From Isosphaeraceae bacterium (lineage in GTDB: Bacteria; Planctomycetota; Planctomycetia; Isosphaerales; Isosphaeraceae), in assembly GCA_026004735.1 (NCBI GenBank), contig BPJS01000001.1:3297641-3361640 (forward strand): 64,000 nucleotides of DNA, read 5' to 3'. The notes under the pieces were generated by a model that was given only the letters and a program-made list of their open reading frames with translations, ran no database searches and was not told the DNA's origin. Of this stretch, positions 8,973 through 17,929 are shown piece by piece (position 1 is the stretch's first letter; every line of letters begins with the position of its first letter). A program made the translations under genes and the position numbers.

Positions 8973-10574
8973 ATGTCCCTGCGAATCAGCAACCTGAGGC
9001 TCGGCCTCGACGAGTCCGAGGCCGCTTTGCCCGAGCGAATCGCGGCTCGAATCGGACTCCGCTCCGAAGACATCCAGTCCTGGCGGATCGTCCGCAAGAG
9101 CCTCGACGCCCGCCGCCATGACGACATCCACTTCGTCTACGCCGCCGAAGTCGCCGTCCCTGACGAAGCCCTAGTCCTCGACCGGGCCTCGGGCCCGGAT
9201 CTGGCCCCCGCTGCTCCCGATCGGTTCGACTGGCCCGATTCGCCCGGCTTGACCCCGCTCCACCACCGCCCGGTCGTCATCGGCTCCGGCCCAGCCGGCC
9301 TGTTCGCCGCCTACTTCCTGGCACGCGAGGGCTACCACCCCCTCGTCCTCGAACGCGGCCAGGCCGTCAAGGAACGCGTCGCCACCGTCCGCGCCTTCGA
9401 CGCCGGCGGCCCGCTCGACCCCGAGTCCAACTACCTCTTCGGCGAAGGCGGCGCGGGCACCTTCTCCGACGGCAAGCTCACCTCCCGCGCCACCGGCCCC
9501 GACGTCCGCAAAGTCCTCGAAATCCTCGCCGACTGCCACGGCAAGCCCTCGATCGTCTACGAACACCGGCCCCACCTCGGCTCGAATCGCCTGCCGCTGG
9601 TCGTCCGCACCCTCCGCCGCAAGATCGAGCAGCTCGGCGGCGAGGTCCGCTTCAGTTGCCGAGTCGAGGATCTCGACCTCGCCGACGGCGCCCTCCGCGG
9701 CCTGGTGACCAGCTCAGGCTATATTCCGACCGACCTGGCGGTGCTGGCCGTCGGCCACTCCGCCCGCGACACCTACTCGATGCTCCTGCGCCGCGGCGTG
9801 CCCTTGGAGGCCAAGCCGTTCCAGTTCGGCGTCCGCATCGAGCAGCCCCAGTCCAACGTCGACCGCGCCCGCTACGGCCACCACGCCGGACACCCAGCCC
9901 TAGGCGCCGCGGACTACGAACTGACCTGCGACGTCGGCGGCCGCGACCTGTTCACCTTCTGCATGTGCGCCGGCGGCTACGTCATGCCGAGCGTCAGCGA
10001 GCCGGGCTACTTCGCGACCAACGGGATGTCCGAGAGCCGCCACGACTCCCCATTCGCCAACAGCGGCCTGGTCGTCACCATCACCCCGGCCGACACCGGC
10101 AGCCAACACCCCCTGGCCGGCATCCACTTCCAGCAGCGTGCCGAACGCGCCGCCTACCTAATCGGCGGGCGCTCCTACAAGGCGCCGATCCAGCGCGTCC
10201 GCGACTATTTCGAGGGCCGCGCTAGCTCAGGCGACGTCCCCTCCAGCTATTCGCTCTACTCCCGTGGCGTCGTGCCGACCGACCTGGCCCAGATCATCCC
10301 GCCGGTCGTCCTCGAGGCCCTCGACCGCGGCCTGCCCGCCCTCGACCGCCGCTTCCGTGGCCTGTTCCTGAAGGACGCGACCTTGACCGGCCCCGAAAGT
10401 CGCGGCAGCTCCCCGGTCCGCATCCCGCGCGACCCGCACACGCGCCAGTGCCCGACGGTCGCCGGCCTCTACCCCACCGGCGAGGGTGCCGGCTACGCCG
10501 GCGGCATCATCAGCGCCGCCGTCGACGGCCTCCGCACCGCTCGTGCGATCGTCACGCACTACGCCAGGCTCTGA
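8973..10574 (+). CDS. FAD-dependent dehydrogenase, COG2509 type
   Basis: A 533-residue flavoprotein. A small N-terminal domain (1-95; MSLRISNLRLGLDESE) precedes the Rossmann dinucleotide site VIGSGPAGLFAAYF (about 105-118). Further on are an FGEGGAGTFSDGKLTSR segment and the C-terminal flavin-contact motif GEGAGYAGGIISAAVDG. This arrangement matches the uncharacterised FAD-dependent dehydrogenases of COG2509, related to HI0933/BaiN-type reductases. The substrate is unknown. It follows the phosphatase gene after a 239-base gap with no clear gene, so shared transcription is possible but not shown. There is no signal peptide; it should be cytosolic. Confidence 0.88.
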   Translation: MSLRISNLRLGLDESEAALPERIAARIGLRSEDIQSWRIVRKSLDARRHDDIHFVYAAEVAVPDEALVLDRASGPDLAPAAPDRFDWPDSPGLTPLHHRPVVIGSGPAGLFAAYFLAREGYHPLVLERGQAVKERVATVRAFDAGGPLDPESNYLFGEGGAGTFSDGKLTSRATGPDVRKVLEILADCHGKPSIVYEHRPHLGSNRLPLVVRTLRRKIEQLGGEVRFSCRVEDLDLADGALRGLVTSSGYIPTDLAVLAVGHSARDTYSMLLRRGVPLEAKPFQFGVRIEQPQSNVDRARYGHHAGHPALGAADYELTCDVGGRDLFTFCMCAGGYVMPSVSEPGYFATNGMSESRHDSPFANSGLVVTITPADTGSQHPLAGIHFQQRAERAAYLIGGRSYKAPIQRVRDYFEGRASSGDVPSSYSLYSRGVVPTDLAQIIPPVVLEALDRGLPALDRRFRGLFLKDATLTGPESRGSSPVRIPRDPHTRQCPTVAGLYPTGEGAGYAGGIISAAVDGLRTARAIVTHYARL

Positions 10575-10603
10575 CCCAATCAGCACCCCACACCCACCGG
10601 CAC

Positions 10604-10623
10604 GCGGGATGCCCGCATCGGGC
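10604..10623. terminator. Short GC hairpin between convergent genes
   Basis: GCGGG (10604-10608) pairs with CCCGC (10612-10616) around a three-base loop; an overlapping alternative pairs GCCCG (10611-10615) with CGGGC (10619-10623). It lies 30 bases after the COG2509 flavoprotein stop, in the gap before the convergent DUF5009 gene. No T-tract follows, so termination is a guess from position. Confidence 0.35.
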
Positions 10624-10732
10624 GCCTTCCGCGGACCCGCGAGATCGGGCAGGCCGACACGCGCCCTTCAAATCGCCCCCCGGACGACATACCGCGTTGA
10701 GGTCAACGCCTCGACGTTTGGCGGCTCCGCCG

Positions 10733-11872
10733 CTAGACCCGCAGAAACCAGCGATTCCGCCAAAGGATGTAAAGGAACACCCAGGCCGCCCCCACCACCC
10801 CAGCGGCCAGCACGACCGGTTCCCACGCGCCGCTCAGTCGTGCCACCCCGCCCAGAAAGAACCGTGAGATGCGCTCGAAGTCGAGAAATTCCTGACCCAC
10901 ATAGATCGTGATCGCGTTCGCCCCGATCACCGCGAAGGGTAACGCCAGCCAGCGCGCGCCCAAGACGTCGATCACCGCGTAAAACGCCCCCAGCAGAATC
11001 AGGCTCCAGCCCCCCGCCACCAGCACGAACGAACTGGTCCAGAGGTTCTTGATCACCGGGAACACCTGGCCCCACGCGATCCCGAGCCCCAGGCACGCCG
11101 CACCCGCCCCCAGCAGCCCGCCCACCTTCACCCATGGCCGCCGGTCCGTCAGCAGCCACGTTCCCGCCAGCACGCCCAACAGCGCCGTCGCCACTGCCGG
11201 GATCGTCGATAGAACGCCCTCATTGTCGCCGTATCCGTAATATTCCGGCATGATCCGCCCCGGCAGGAGCGTCCGGTCGAGGTAGCCCGAAACGTTCCCC
11301 TCGGGCGACAGGTCGCCGGCCCGGCCGCCCGGCGCCGGCACCGTCGCCAGCACCGCCCAGTATCCCAGCAGGATGACAAGGATCGCCGCGACGATCCCCC
11401 GCGGCCGCAGCCACCAGGCCAGCACCGCCGCAACCCCGTAGCAGATCCCAATTCGCTGCAAGACCCCTGCATACCGCAGGTTGGCGAAGTCAAGCTGCAA
11501 AAGCCCGTTGTTGACCAGCCCCAGCAGCACCAGCAGCGCCACCCGCCGCGCGACCCGCCAGGCCAGCGCCCTGCTCGACTCGCCCCGCGCTCGGTGCGAC
11601 CGCAGCGAGTACGGGATCACCACCCCTACGAGGAACAGAAACAGCGGAAAGATCAGGTCGTAAAAAACAAAACCTTCCCAGGCGACGTGCTGGAGCTGGC
11701 GCTCAGTGACCAGCTCAACCGGCGGCCCCAGCCGGCGGCCGATCGCCCGAAACAGCGCGTCGCCGCCGATGATCCAGAACATGTCAAACCCGCGCAGGGC
11801 GTCGATCGACAACAGCCGAGGCGACGCCAAGACCGCCCGCACCGCGCTGCCCGCCTCGACGCTCGTCCCCAT
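10733..11872 (-). CDS. DUF5009/COG4299 membrane protein, heparan N-acetyltransferase-like
   Basis: A 379-residue polytopic inner-membrane protein with roughly ten hydrophobic segments. It opens with the family signature RLLSIDALRGFDMFWIIGG (residues 22-40), in which the Asp-x-x-Arg-Gly-Phe/Asp pattern is typical of bacterial relatives of lysosomal heparan-alpha-glucosaminide N-acetyltransferase (HGSNAT/NagX). Such proteins are thought to move an acetyl group across the membrane onto an amino sugar; the substrate here is unknown. The ATG at 11872 is preferred over the GTG at 11887 because the purine run AAGGGGGG sits at ribosome-binding distance before it. No partner gene is adjacent. Confidence 0.85.
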   Translation of the reverse strand: MGTSVEAGSAVRAVLASPRLLSIDALRGFDMFWIIGGDALFRAIGRRLGPPVELVTERQLQHVAWEGFVFYDLIFPLFLFLVGVVIPYSLRSHRARGESSRALAWRVARRVALLVLLGLVNNGLLQLDFANLRYAGVLQRIGICYGVAAVLAWWLRPRGIVAAILVILLGYWAVLATVPAPGGRAGDLSPEGNVSGYLDRTLLPGRIMPEYYGYGDNEGVLSTIPAVATALLGVLAGTWLLTDRRPWVKVGGLLGAGAACLGLGIAWGQVFPVIKNLWTSSFVLVAGGWSLILLGAFYAVIDVLGARWLALPFAVIGANAITIYVGQEFLDFERISRFFLGGVARLSGAWEPVVLAAGVVGAAWVFLYILWRNRWFLRV

Positions 11873-12085
11873 GCGGCCCCCCTTCACGTTTGCTGGCCCC
11901 CATCTTCAAGGGCCACAACGATCTTCCGCACCAGCCACCGCGTTCGCAATCGCCCTCGCCACCCGGCCAACCGCCCCCACTGCTTTTTTTCTTGACACGG
12001 GCAAGAGGGGGGGGCAGGCTCGCTGTGGAAGAGGATCGCCCTGCTCTCCCGTGCCGCGACCGTCCGGGCTCACGGCAGGAGGCAC

Positions 12086-13019
12086 ATGATGAATCTAACG
12101 GAGCAAAACCGTCGCGCTGCCGAGTCTCATCGTGCCGGCGTGACGGTCATCGAGGTCGTGGTCGTCGTCGCGATCATCGGCCTGCTCGCGGCCCTCCTGG
12201 TTCCCGCCTTGCAGGCGGCGCGGGAGTCAGCCCGACGCATGAAGTGCATAAACAAGCTGAAGCAGTTCGGGATCGCTATCCTGAACTACGAATCGGCCCA
12301 CCGGGTCCTGCCGCTCGGCCGCATGCCGACAAGCCACTTCTCGCTCCATGCGGCAATTCTGCCATACCTCGACCAGCGGCCGTTGTACGACGCTTTGAAC
12401 TTAGGGGTCGGAGCTACGGATACCTCGCGACCCGGCGTTAATGCGACCGTCATCTACGCCCGTTTGGGCGTCTTTCTCTGCCCCTCCGATCCCCTATTGA
12501 AGCCGCCGAACTCCAACTACGCTGGCTGCCTGGGGGATGGACGGCCGAGCATGAGGCACCGTGGCGCGCCGATCATCGGGCTCAACGGCGCCTTCGTCGA
12601 AAGCCCGATCAGCGTCGCCGAGATCAAAGGACGGCCTTTCAACCACGGTGGCGATGTCTGAGTTTCTGGTGGGGAACCTGCCACCGCCCGTGGATCGGCG
12701 TCGTACGCTCTTCGCCTTCGTTGGGCATGACCCGCCGGCCGATTCCCCGGCGGAGTTCGAGGCTCGCCGCCGCGGCCTCATCAACGTCCTGCCGGTTTCG
12801 GCGCCATTGAAGGGCGAGATCTGGAGCCTTGGTGCCAGGGCGTACACGCTCTGTGACAACCTGATGCCTCCCAACGTGCCGAGTTGCAACAACGCCCCAG
12901 GTGCTCGCCGAGTCTTCGGTGCAACGACCGCGACAAGCCTGCATCCGGGAGGCGTTCATTGCCTCCTGGCCGACGGCCACGTTCATTACGTCAAGGACCA
13001 AGTCGCGCCCGAGTTGTAA
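12086..13019 (+). pseudogene. DUF1559 pseudopilin-like gene with a frameshift
   Basis: A planctomycete DUF1559 protein read in two frames. AGGAGG (12077-12082) lies 3 bases before the ATG at 12086. Frame 1 gives a type IV pilin-like N-terminus: short basic leader, GVTVIEVVVVVAIIGLLAAL membrane helix at about 18-38, then AARESARRMKCINKLKQ, as in DUF1559. It continues to VAEIK, then enters a stop at 12658. Shifting by one base at the AAA run 12626-12628 restores the family text (DGLSTTVAMSEFLVGN) and continues to the C-terminal DUF1559 signature HPGGVHCLLADGHVHYVKD, with a stop at 13019. One surplus A explains everything. It may be a real mutation, a sequencing error or slippage. Confidence 0.85.
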
Positions 13020-13103
13020 CGCGCTCTCGGCACTCGCGCCGGCGGCGAATTGATCTCCGGCGACCTACCCTAAACGGTCTCATACTACTACAATAATTGA
13101 CGC

Positions 13104-13274
13104 ATGGGACGAGGCGATTTCGAGCCGGCCCAAGTCGGCATGGAGAATGCCACCGTCTGCTTCTCTCCCGCACTCGCATTCGGGACCAGTGTGACGGTTA
13201 CCTTCCGGGCCTCCGGCAACAACTCGGCAGGCCAATACACGACGTCGCACGCCCCAACGTTCACGGTTCAATGA
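13104..13274 (+). CDS. Possible 56-residue peptide or gene remnant
   Basis: A short frame from ATG 13104 to TGA 13274, preceded directly by an in-frame TGA. The C-terminal half (VTVTFRASGNNSAGQYTTSH, ending TFTVQ) looks like two beta strands of an exported Ig-like or carbohydrate-binding protein rather than random translation. There is no signal peptide and no obvious ribosome site. It lies 85 bases after the broken DUF1559 gene and before the broken Uma2 gene, so a leftover fragment is more likely than a working gene. Confidence 0.25.
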   Translation: MGRGDFEPAQVGMENATVCFSPALAFGTSVTVTFRASGNNSAGQYTTSHAPTFTVQ

Positions 13275-13503
13275 AGCCTTGCCCCGGCTCCCGTGCGTGG
13301 AGGTTTATACGGGCCTTCAGGTCCGGGACCGAGGCCGAATGCTCCGCTATCATCACCTCGTCTCGCTCACGACGAGGTACCGCGTCGATGTCGCGCCCAT
13401 GATCTCCGCCGCCAGTGAAAGAGGTCGCAAGGTCGGCCTTCACGGCATCCCGCATCACCGGCCCCGACGCGGATGAGAATGGGAGCCCCGAGGAGGCGCC
13501 CCT

Positions 13504-14062
13504 ATCGCCACCGCGACGCAGCCGCTCCTCACCGCCGAGGAGTTCGGAAGCCGACCCGCCCCGGGGTATCCCGAGAAGCTGGTCCGCGGCGTGATCGTGG
13601 CGTCACCACTGCCCGGCCTGCTGCACGGCGCGGTCTGCGCAGCCTCGTCCTCGCCATCGGCGGCATCGTCGACTCGGGCGATCTCGGCCACCTGCTGTGT
13701 GCGTTAACGCCGGCGTCATCACCGGGAGGGACCCCGACTCCGTCCGCGGCTCCGATCTCTCGTTCTACAGCTTCCCCACGATGCCGAAGGGCCGGGTTCC
13801 CCTCGGCGCTCCCGACGTCCCCCCGGAACTTGTCGTCGAGGTCCTGTCCCAGCACGACCGCTGGCCTTAGCTGCTCGCCAAGGTCGCCGAGTACCGCAAC
13901 GCGGGCTTCGGCGCCGTCGTGGTCGTCGACCCCGGGCGGCGGATCGTCCACCTCGACGACGGCGACGAGCCGGCCCAATTGCTCGGCGAGGCCGACGAGC
14001 TGGCCCTGCACGGCCCGCTCGCCGGCCATCGGATCGCCGTGGCCCGCATCCTCGCCCGATGG
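13504..14062 (+). pseudogene. Uma2-family (DUF820) endonuclease pseudogene
   Basis: Family text is spread over several frames. It starts with IATATQPLLTAEEFGSRP and EKLVRGVIVASPLPG, moves to another frame for LVLAIGGIVDSGDLGHLLCA, then after GCGTT to a third for NAGVITGRDPDSVRGSD and VPPELVVEVLSQHDRWP. An in-frame TAG at 13868-13870 falls where relatives have Glu-Leu. It continues with LLAKVAEYRNAGFGAVVVVD and ends near GHRIAVARILARW. No ATG precedes the first block; an in-frame TGA is at 13474. Uma2 proteins have a PD-(D/E)XK nuclease fold; the core strands with VELVVEV and VVVVD are recognisable. At least two frameshifts and one nonsense change make it nonfunctional. The 3' end abuts the convergent methyltransferase gene. 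Confidence 0.85.
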
Positions 14063-14066
14063 CCGC

Positions 14067-14774
14067 TCAGCCGGCCCTTGCCCGCTTGCCTGCCTCGACC
14101 ACGGCGAAGTGCGGCTCCGGAATGGCCGAGACCTTGGGTGCCACGGCCTCGGTCAGCAAAAACGGTGCCGGGCCGCGGAAGACTCGCTGGGTGATCGACT
14201 CCAACCCAGCCGCCGCAAACAAGCTACGCATCCGCTTGCGCGAGCAGTGGTGGACGTCGCCTTCGATCCCCGCGACACAGACGTCGTAAATGAACCAGCC
14301 ATAGGGTGCGTCGCGGTAGCCGTCGATCAGCATCAACCGGCCGCCCGGCTTCAGGACGCGCCGCATCTCGCAGACGGCCTTGTCCTGCCGCGGGTAGTGG
14401 TGGAAGCTGTTAGCGCAGGTGACGACGTCGAACGACCCGGGCGCGAACGGCAGCCGCTCGCTGTCGCCCTGCACCGGCTGGACGTGGCCGGCCAGGGCCT
14501 GCCAGCGTACGGCTCCCCGCGCGAGCATCCCGGCCACCAGATCCACGCCCCAAACGGTCGCCGCCGGCAACTCCGCCCGAAGCCGCTCGGCAAAAACCCC
14601 CGTCCCGCAGCCGATGTCCAAGACACGGATCGGACGGGCCCCATAATGCTCCCGGATCCGACGGATCAAAACCCGGTGCGACGGTCGGAACAACAGCAGT
14701 TGAAGGATGCTCCGGTCGTAGCTCCGGCTCCAACGGGTAAACTCTTCGGTCGCCTGGCGCTTGTCGTATCCCAC
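14067..14774 (-). CDS. Class I SAM-dependent methyltransferase
   Basis: A 235-residue UbiE/Methyltransf_11-type enzyme. SAM-binding motif I is VLDIGCGTGVFAERL (about 50-64), the acidic end of strand 2 is in VWGVDLVAGML, motif II is the FDVVTCANSFHHYP stretch, and motif III is LKPGGRLMLIDGY. The C-terminal part includes a loop with His-His-Cys (DVHHCSRKRM) where substrate specificity usually lies. The acceptor is unknown. The start is a GTG at 14774 with AGGGAGG a few bases before it. It is transcribed alone, convergent to the Uma2 remnant and divergent from rplM. Confidence 0.88.
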   Translation of the reverse strand: MGYDKRQATEEFTRWSRSYDRSILQLLLFRPSHRVLIRRIREHYGARPIRVLDIGCGTGVFAERLRAELPAATVWGVDLVAGMLARGAVRWQALAGHVQPVQGDSERLPFAPGSFDVVTCANSFHHYPRQDKAVCEMRRVLKPGGRLMLIDGYRDAPYGWFIYDVCVAGIEGDVHHCSRKRMRSLFAAAGLESITQRVFRGPAPFLLTEAVAPKVSAIPEPHFAVVEAGKRARAG

Positions 14775-14948
14775 GGTGGCCTCCCTGCCGCCTCAACCCG
14801 GTTGTGCCCGACGCGCGGTGGCCGCCGGACCCCCGAGCGTCCCAGGACGCCCACGCCGCACAGCCCACCACAGCAACGTCTCTACCCGACGCCCCCCGCC
14901 CCGACAACCCCGGTTTGCCCCCCGTTCGCGGCGTCGAACGGGCGGATC

Positions 14949-15004
14949 TTGACATCCTGCCCGATCGCATGGTTCAATTCGCTCTTCTCTTAACTCGATA
15001 TATA
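14949..15004 (+). promoter_or_regulatory. Candidate promoter region for rplM-rpsI
   Basis: A TTGACA hexamer at 14949-14954 is followed after 18 bases by TTCAAT (14973-14978), and a TATATA run lies at 14999-15004. This is among the few AT-rich stretches nearby and sits 140-190 bases before the L13 start, where a strong ribosomal-protein promoter is expected. Spacing and the -10 match are imperfect. Confidence 0.35.
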
Positions 15005-15140
15005 CCCGGAATAAGCGGTCCAACTGACCTGCCGCGGCCCTGGCTCGGCGACGAGGTCTCGCTCGCCGATCTCGCTGTTCTCTGGTCCTGGCACGATCGT
15101 TGCGCCGTCGACCCTCGTTTGGAAAGCTTGATCCCTGGCC

Positions 15141-15728
15141 ATGAATACCTATCAGGCGAAGACGGGCGAATTGGCCCGCCAGTGGTATCACATCGACGCC
15201 TCCGACCAGGTCGTCGGCCGCCTGGCCGCTCAGATTGCACCGATCTTGATGGGCAAGCATCGCCCGACCTACACCCCCCACGTCGATACGGGCGATTACG
15301 TGATCGTCACCAACGTGGAAAAGGTCGTCTTCACCGGCAACAAGTGGCAGCAGAAGGTCTACCAACGCTACACCGGCTGGCCAGGCGGTCAGCGTGAGGA
15401 GGTGGCCTGGAAGCTCCATCAACGCCGTCCCGAGCGCATCCTAGAGGAAGCCGTCCGCCGCATGATGCCCAAGAACAAGCTCGGCCGGCACATGCTCATG
15501 AAGCTCAAGCTCTACGTCGGGCCGGCTCACCCGCATCAGGCCCAGCAGCCGATCCGCCTCGAACCGAGGAGCGGCCGCCCGACCCCCGCCGGGATGATCC
15601 TGGCGCCGCCTCGGGTGGTCAATCCCCCGCGTCGCCGCCGCCGCCAGCCGGCCCCGCCGGCCGCTTCCGCCCCGCCCGCTGCCTCGGCACCTTCGTCCGA
15701 TGCCGCGGCCGAGCCGGCCGAGTCCTGA
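15141..15728 (+). CDS. rplM: Large-subunit ribosomal protein L13 with a C-terminal extension
   Basis: Residues 1-142 are a normal L13: YHIDASDQVVGRLAAQIAPI at the start, GDYVIVTNVEKVVFTGNK, and the KLGRHMLMKLKLYVGPAHPH end. Usual bacterial length is about 142-150; this one is 195. The extra 50 or so residues are low complexity: a basic patch (PPRRRRRQP) followed by alanine/proline/serine repeats (PPAASAP) and an acidic end. The tail probably lies on the ribosome surface, with the basic patch able to contact rRNA; that is inference. rpsI follows after 56 bases, the classic L13-S9 operon. Confidence 0.97.
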   Translation: MNTYQAKTGELARQWYHIDASDQVVGRLAAQIAPILMGKHRPTYTPHVDTGDYVIVTNVEKVVFTGNKWQQKVYQRYTGWPGGQREEVAWKLHQRRPERILEEAVRRMMPKNKLGRHMLMKLKLYVGPAHPHQAQQPIRLEPRSGRPTPAGMILAPPRVVNPPRRRRRQPAPPAASAPPAASAPSSDAAAEPAES

Positions 15729-15784
15729 ACTCTCCCTCCGGCCTGACCCATTCGCCCCTCCGTCCTCGCTGAGACCCCTAGCCC

Positions 15785-16186
15785 ATGGCCACCGCCCAAT
15801 CGAGCTATACCTGGGGAACCGGCCGTCGCAAAACGGCTGTCGCACGCGTCCGCATCCGAGACGGCAATGGCCAGTTCTTGGTCAACGGTCTGCCCCTGAA
15901 CGAATACTTTCCTGATCCGGCCTTGGCTGCTCGGGCCGCGACGCCGGCCGTCGCCACCGAAATGGCCCAGCGGATCGATGTCTTTGTCAACGTCTCCGGC
16001 AGCGGCAAAAGCAGCCAGGCCGGCGCCATCGTCATGGGGCTGGCACGCGCCCTCAAGACCTTCCGTCCTGACCTCGATGCGGTCCTCCGCGCCAGTGGCT
16101 ATCTGACCCGCGACCCCCGGATGGTCGAACGCAAAAAATACGGCCACAAGAAGGCCCGCAAGAGCTTCCAATTCAGCAAACGCTGA
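15785..16186 (+). CDS. rpsI: Small-subunit ribosomal protein S9
   Basis: A 133-residue S9. Family landmarks are WGTGRRKTAVARVRI at the N-terminus, NGLPLNEYFPD, the GKSSQAGAIVMGLARAL core, and the basic C-terminus with DPRMVERKKYGHKKARKSFQ and a final Lys-Arg, the tail that reaches the P-site tRNA in the ribosome. Length is normal. It is second in the rplM-rpsI operon and is followed by a strong hairpin. Confidence 0.98.
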   Translation: MATAQSSYTWGTGRRKTAVARVRIRDGNGQFLVNGLPLNEYFPDPALAARAATPAVATEMAQRIDVFVNVSGSGKSSQAGAIVMGLARALKTFRPDLDAVLRASGYLTRDPRMVERKKYGHKKARKSFQFSKR

Positions 16187-16216
16187 TCAGTCTGGCTCCG
16201 TCCTGGCAGCATCTGT

Positions 16217-16247
16217 AGAGCCGGCGTGACCCGGTCCCGCCGGCTCT
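16217..16247 (+). terminator. Stem-loop after rpsI
   Basis: AGAGCCGGCG (16217-16226) and CGCCGGCTCT (16238-16247) are perfect ten-base inverted repeats with an 11-base loop, starting 30 bases after the rpsI stop. No T-run follows, so it may act as a weak terminator or as a 3' end stabiliser. Its position argues that the next gene starts at 16271 and not at 16226. Confidence 0.6.
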
Positions 16248-16270
16248 CTGCGTGCGCCGGCCCCAACCCG

Positions 16271-17911
16271 ATGCCCGAAGCATCCATCGCCCCGATCGTC
16301 GCCGACCTGCTCGTCGTTCTGGCCGCCGGCCTGATCTCGGGCCTGGTCTGCCGTCGCTTGGGCGTCTCGTTGCTGATCGGCTACCTGATCGCGGGCTCGA
16401 TCGTCGGCCCCGGCGGCCTCCGCCTAGTCCGCGGCGACAGCGACGACCTCCGCCACCTCGCCGAAGCCGGCGCCTTGCTGATGCTCTTTGCCGTCGGAAT
16501 CGAATTCTCGCCCTCCGACCTCCGCAACCTCGGCCGTGCATTTCTCGTCGGCGGCCCGATTCAGATGATCCTGGTTGCCCTCCCCTTAATCCTCGTCACG
16601 CGCCTCGTCGGCTTCAGTTGGAACGCCGCCATTCTGGCCGGCTCGGCCGGCGCCCTGAGTTCGACGGTCCTCGTCTTCCGCTCCCTGCTCGAACTCGGCC
16701 GCACCGCCACTCCGGAAGGCCGCGGCGCCATCGGCATTCTGATCTTTCAAGACATCGCCCTGGTCCCCCTGCTGCTTTTGCTGCCGTTGCTTACCGGCGA
16801 GGGACCGCCGCCTGGACCAGCGGCCTACGCCACCCTGGCACTCCAGGCTCTGGCGTTCCTGATCCTCGTCGGCGTCGCTCGCGAGGCCATCGCTCGCGGC
16901 CTCGTCCCCCTCCTGGCCCAACTCCGCAGCGTCGAGCTGGTCGTCCTCTCGACGCTCTCGATCCTGGGCGGGCTGGCCACGCTGGCCGTTGCGCTCGGGC
17001 TGCCCGCGGCGGTCGGTGCCCTGGCCGCCGGTGTCGCCCTGAGCGGCAACCGCCTCAGCAAACAGATCGACTCGATCGTGCTGCCCTTTCGCGAGTCGTT
17101 CGCCGCCGTCTTCTTCGTCACCACCGGCTCGCTGCTCGACCCCTCGATCCTGACCCGCGAGCCACTGCTCCTGACCCTCGGCCTGGCCGGCATCCTGATC
17201 CTCAAAACCGCCGCCGGCACGGTCGCCCTCCGCGCCTGCGGCCTGGGTTGGGCTCCCGCGCTGGCCGGCGGACTAGGCCTGGCTCAGCTCGGCGAGTTCG
17301 CCCTCATCCTTGCCGCCCAGGGCGTCCACCACGGCCTGATCGACTCGCTCAACGCCGAACGGATGCTGGCCATCGCCATCGGTACCCTGATCCTCACTCC
17401 CCAACTGCTCCGCGCCGGCCTGGAGCGGCTGCCCCCCGGCTCCTCAACGCCACCCCAGCCATCGTTCGACGGCGTGGCCCGCGCACGCTGCGCCCTGGTC
17501 ATCGGGCTAGGCCCCATTGGCCGCCAGGTCGCCTCTCGGCTCGAAATCATGGGCCTCGAGGTCCGCCTGCTCGACCTCAGCCCGATCAACCTCCAGCCCT
17601 TCGAGCAATCCGGGTTTCACGCCGTCGCTGGCGACGCGCGCGACCCTGCCGTGCTCCGCCGCGCCGGTGTCGCCGAAGCCGACCTGATCGTCCTCTCGGT
17701 CCCCGACGACGCCATCGCCATCCAGATCCTCCAGACCATCCGCGAACTGAACCGCAACACCACCATCCTGGTCCGCTGCCGATTCCAGAGCAGCACCAAC
17801 CGGCTCAAAGCGCTCGGCGCCACCGCCGTCGTCAGCGAAGAAGCCGAGGCCTCCGGACGCCTCATCGCCCTCTGCGAACAGCACTTCGCCGCCAGCCTGG
17901 CCAACGCCTGA
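16271..17911 (+). CDS. Kef-type monovalent cation:proton antiporter with TrkA-N domain
   Basis: A 546-residue CPA2-family transporter. Residues 1-390 hold about 12 membrane segments with family text such as VCRRLGVSLLIGYLIAGSIV at the start and AGSAGALSSTVLVF. The cytosolic C-terminus (about 405-540) is a RCK/TrkA-N domain with the nucleotide loop VIGLGPIGRQVASRL and GDARDPAVLRRAGV, as in KefB/KefC and YbaL. It should exchange potassium or sodium for protons under NAD(H) or nucleotide control. The ATG at 16271 gives a start just before the first helix and lies beyond the rpsI hairpin. No KefF/KefG ancillary gene is adjacent. Confidence 0.9.
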   Translation: MPEASIAPIVADLLVVLAAGLISGLVCRRLGVSLLIGYLIAGSIVGPGGLRLVRGDSDDLRHLAEAGALLMLFAVGIEFSPSDLRNLGRAFLVGGPIQMILVALPLILVTRLVGFSWNAAILAGSAGALSSTVLVFRSLLELGRTATPEGRGAIGILIFQDIALVPLLLLLPLLTGEGPPPGPAAYATLALQALAFLILVGVAREAIARGLVPLLAQLRSVELVVLSTLSILGGLATLAVALGLPAAVGALAAGVALSGNRLSKQIDSIVLPFRESFAAVFFVTTGSLLDPSILTREPLLLTLGLAGILILKTAAGTVALRACGLGWAPALAGGLGLAQLGEFALILAAQGVHHGLIDSLNAERMLAIAIGTLILTPQLLRAGLERLPPGSSTPPQPSFDGVARARCALVIGLGPIGRQVASRLEIMGLEVRLLDLSPINLQPFEQSGFHAVAGDARDPAVLRRAGVAEADLIVLSVPDDAIAIQILQTIRELNRNTTILVRCRFQSSTNRLKALGATAVVSEEAEASGRLIALCEQHFAASLANA

Positions 17912-17929
17912 AACCAGGCTCCTGCGCTC

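Noticed and set aside
13473..14993. Plus-strand frame of 506 codons as one protein
   Set aside because: It passes through the broken Uma2 gene in the wrong frame and then reads antisense of the methyltransferase; no single protein is supported.
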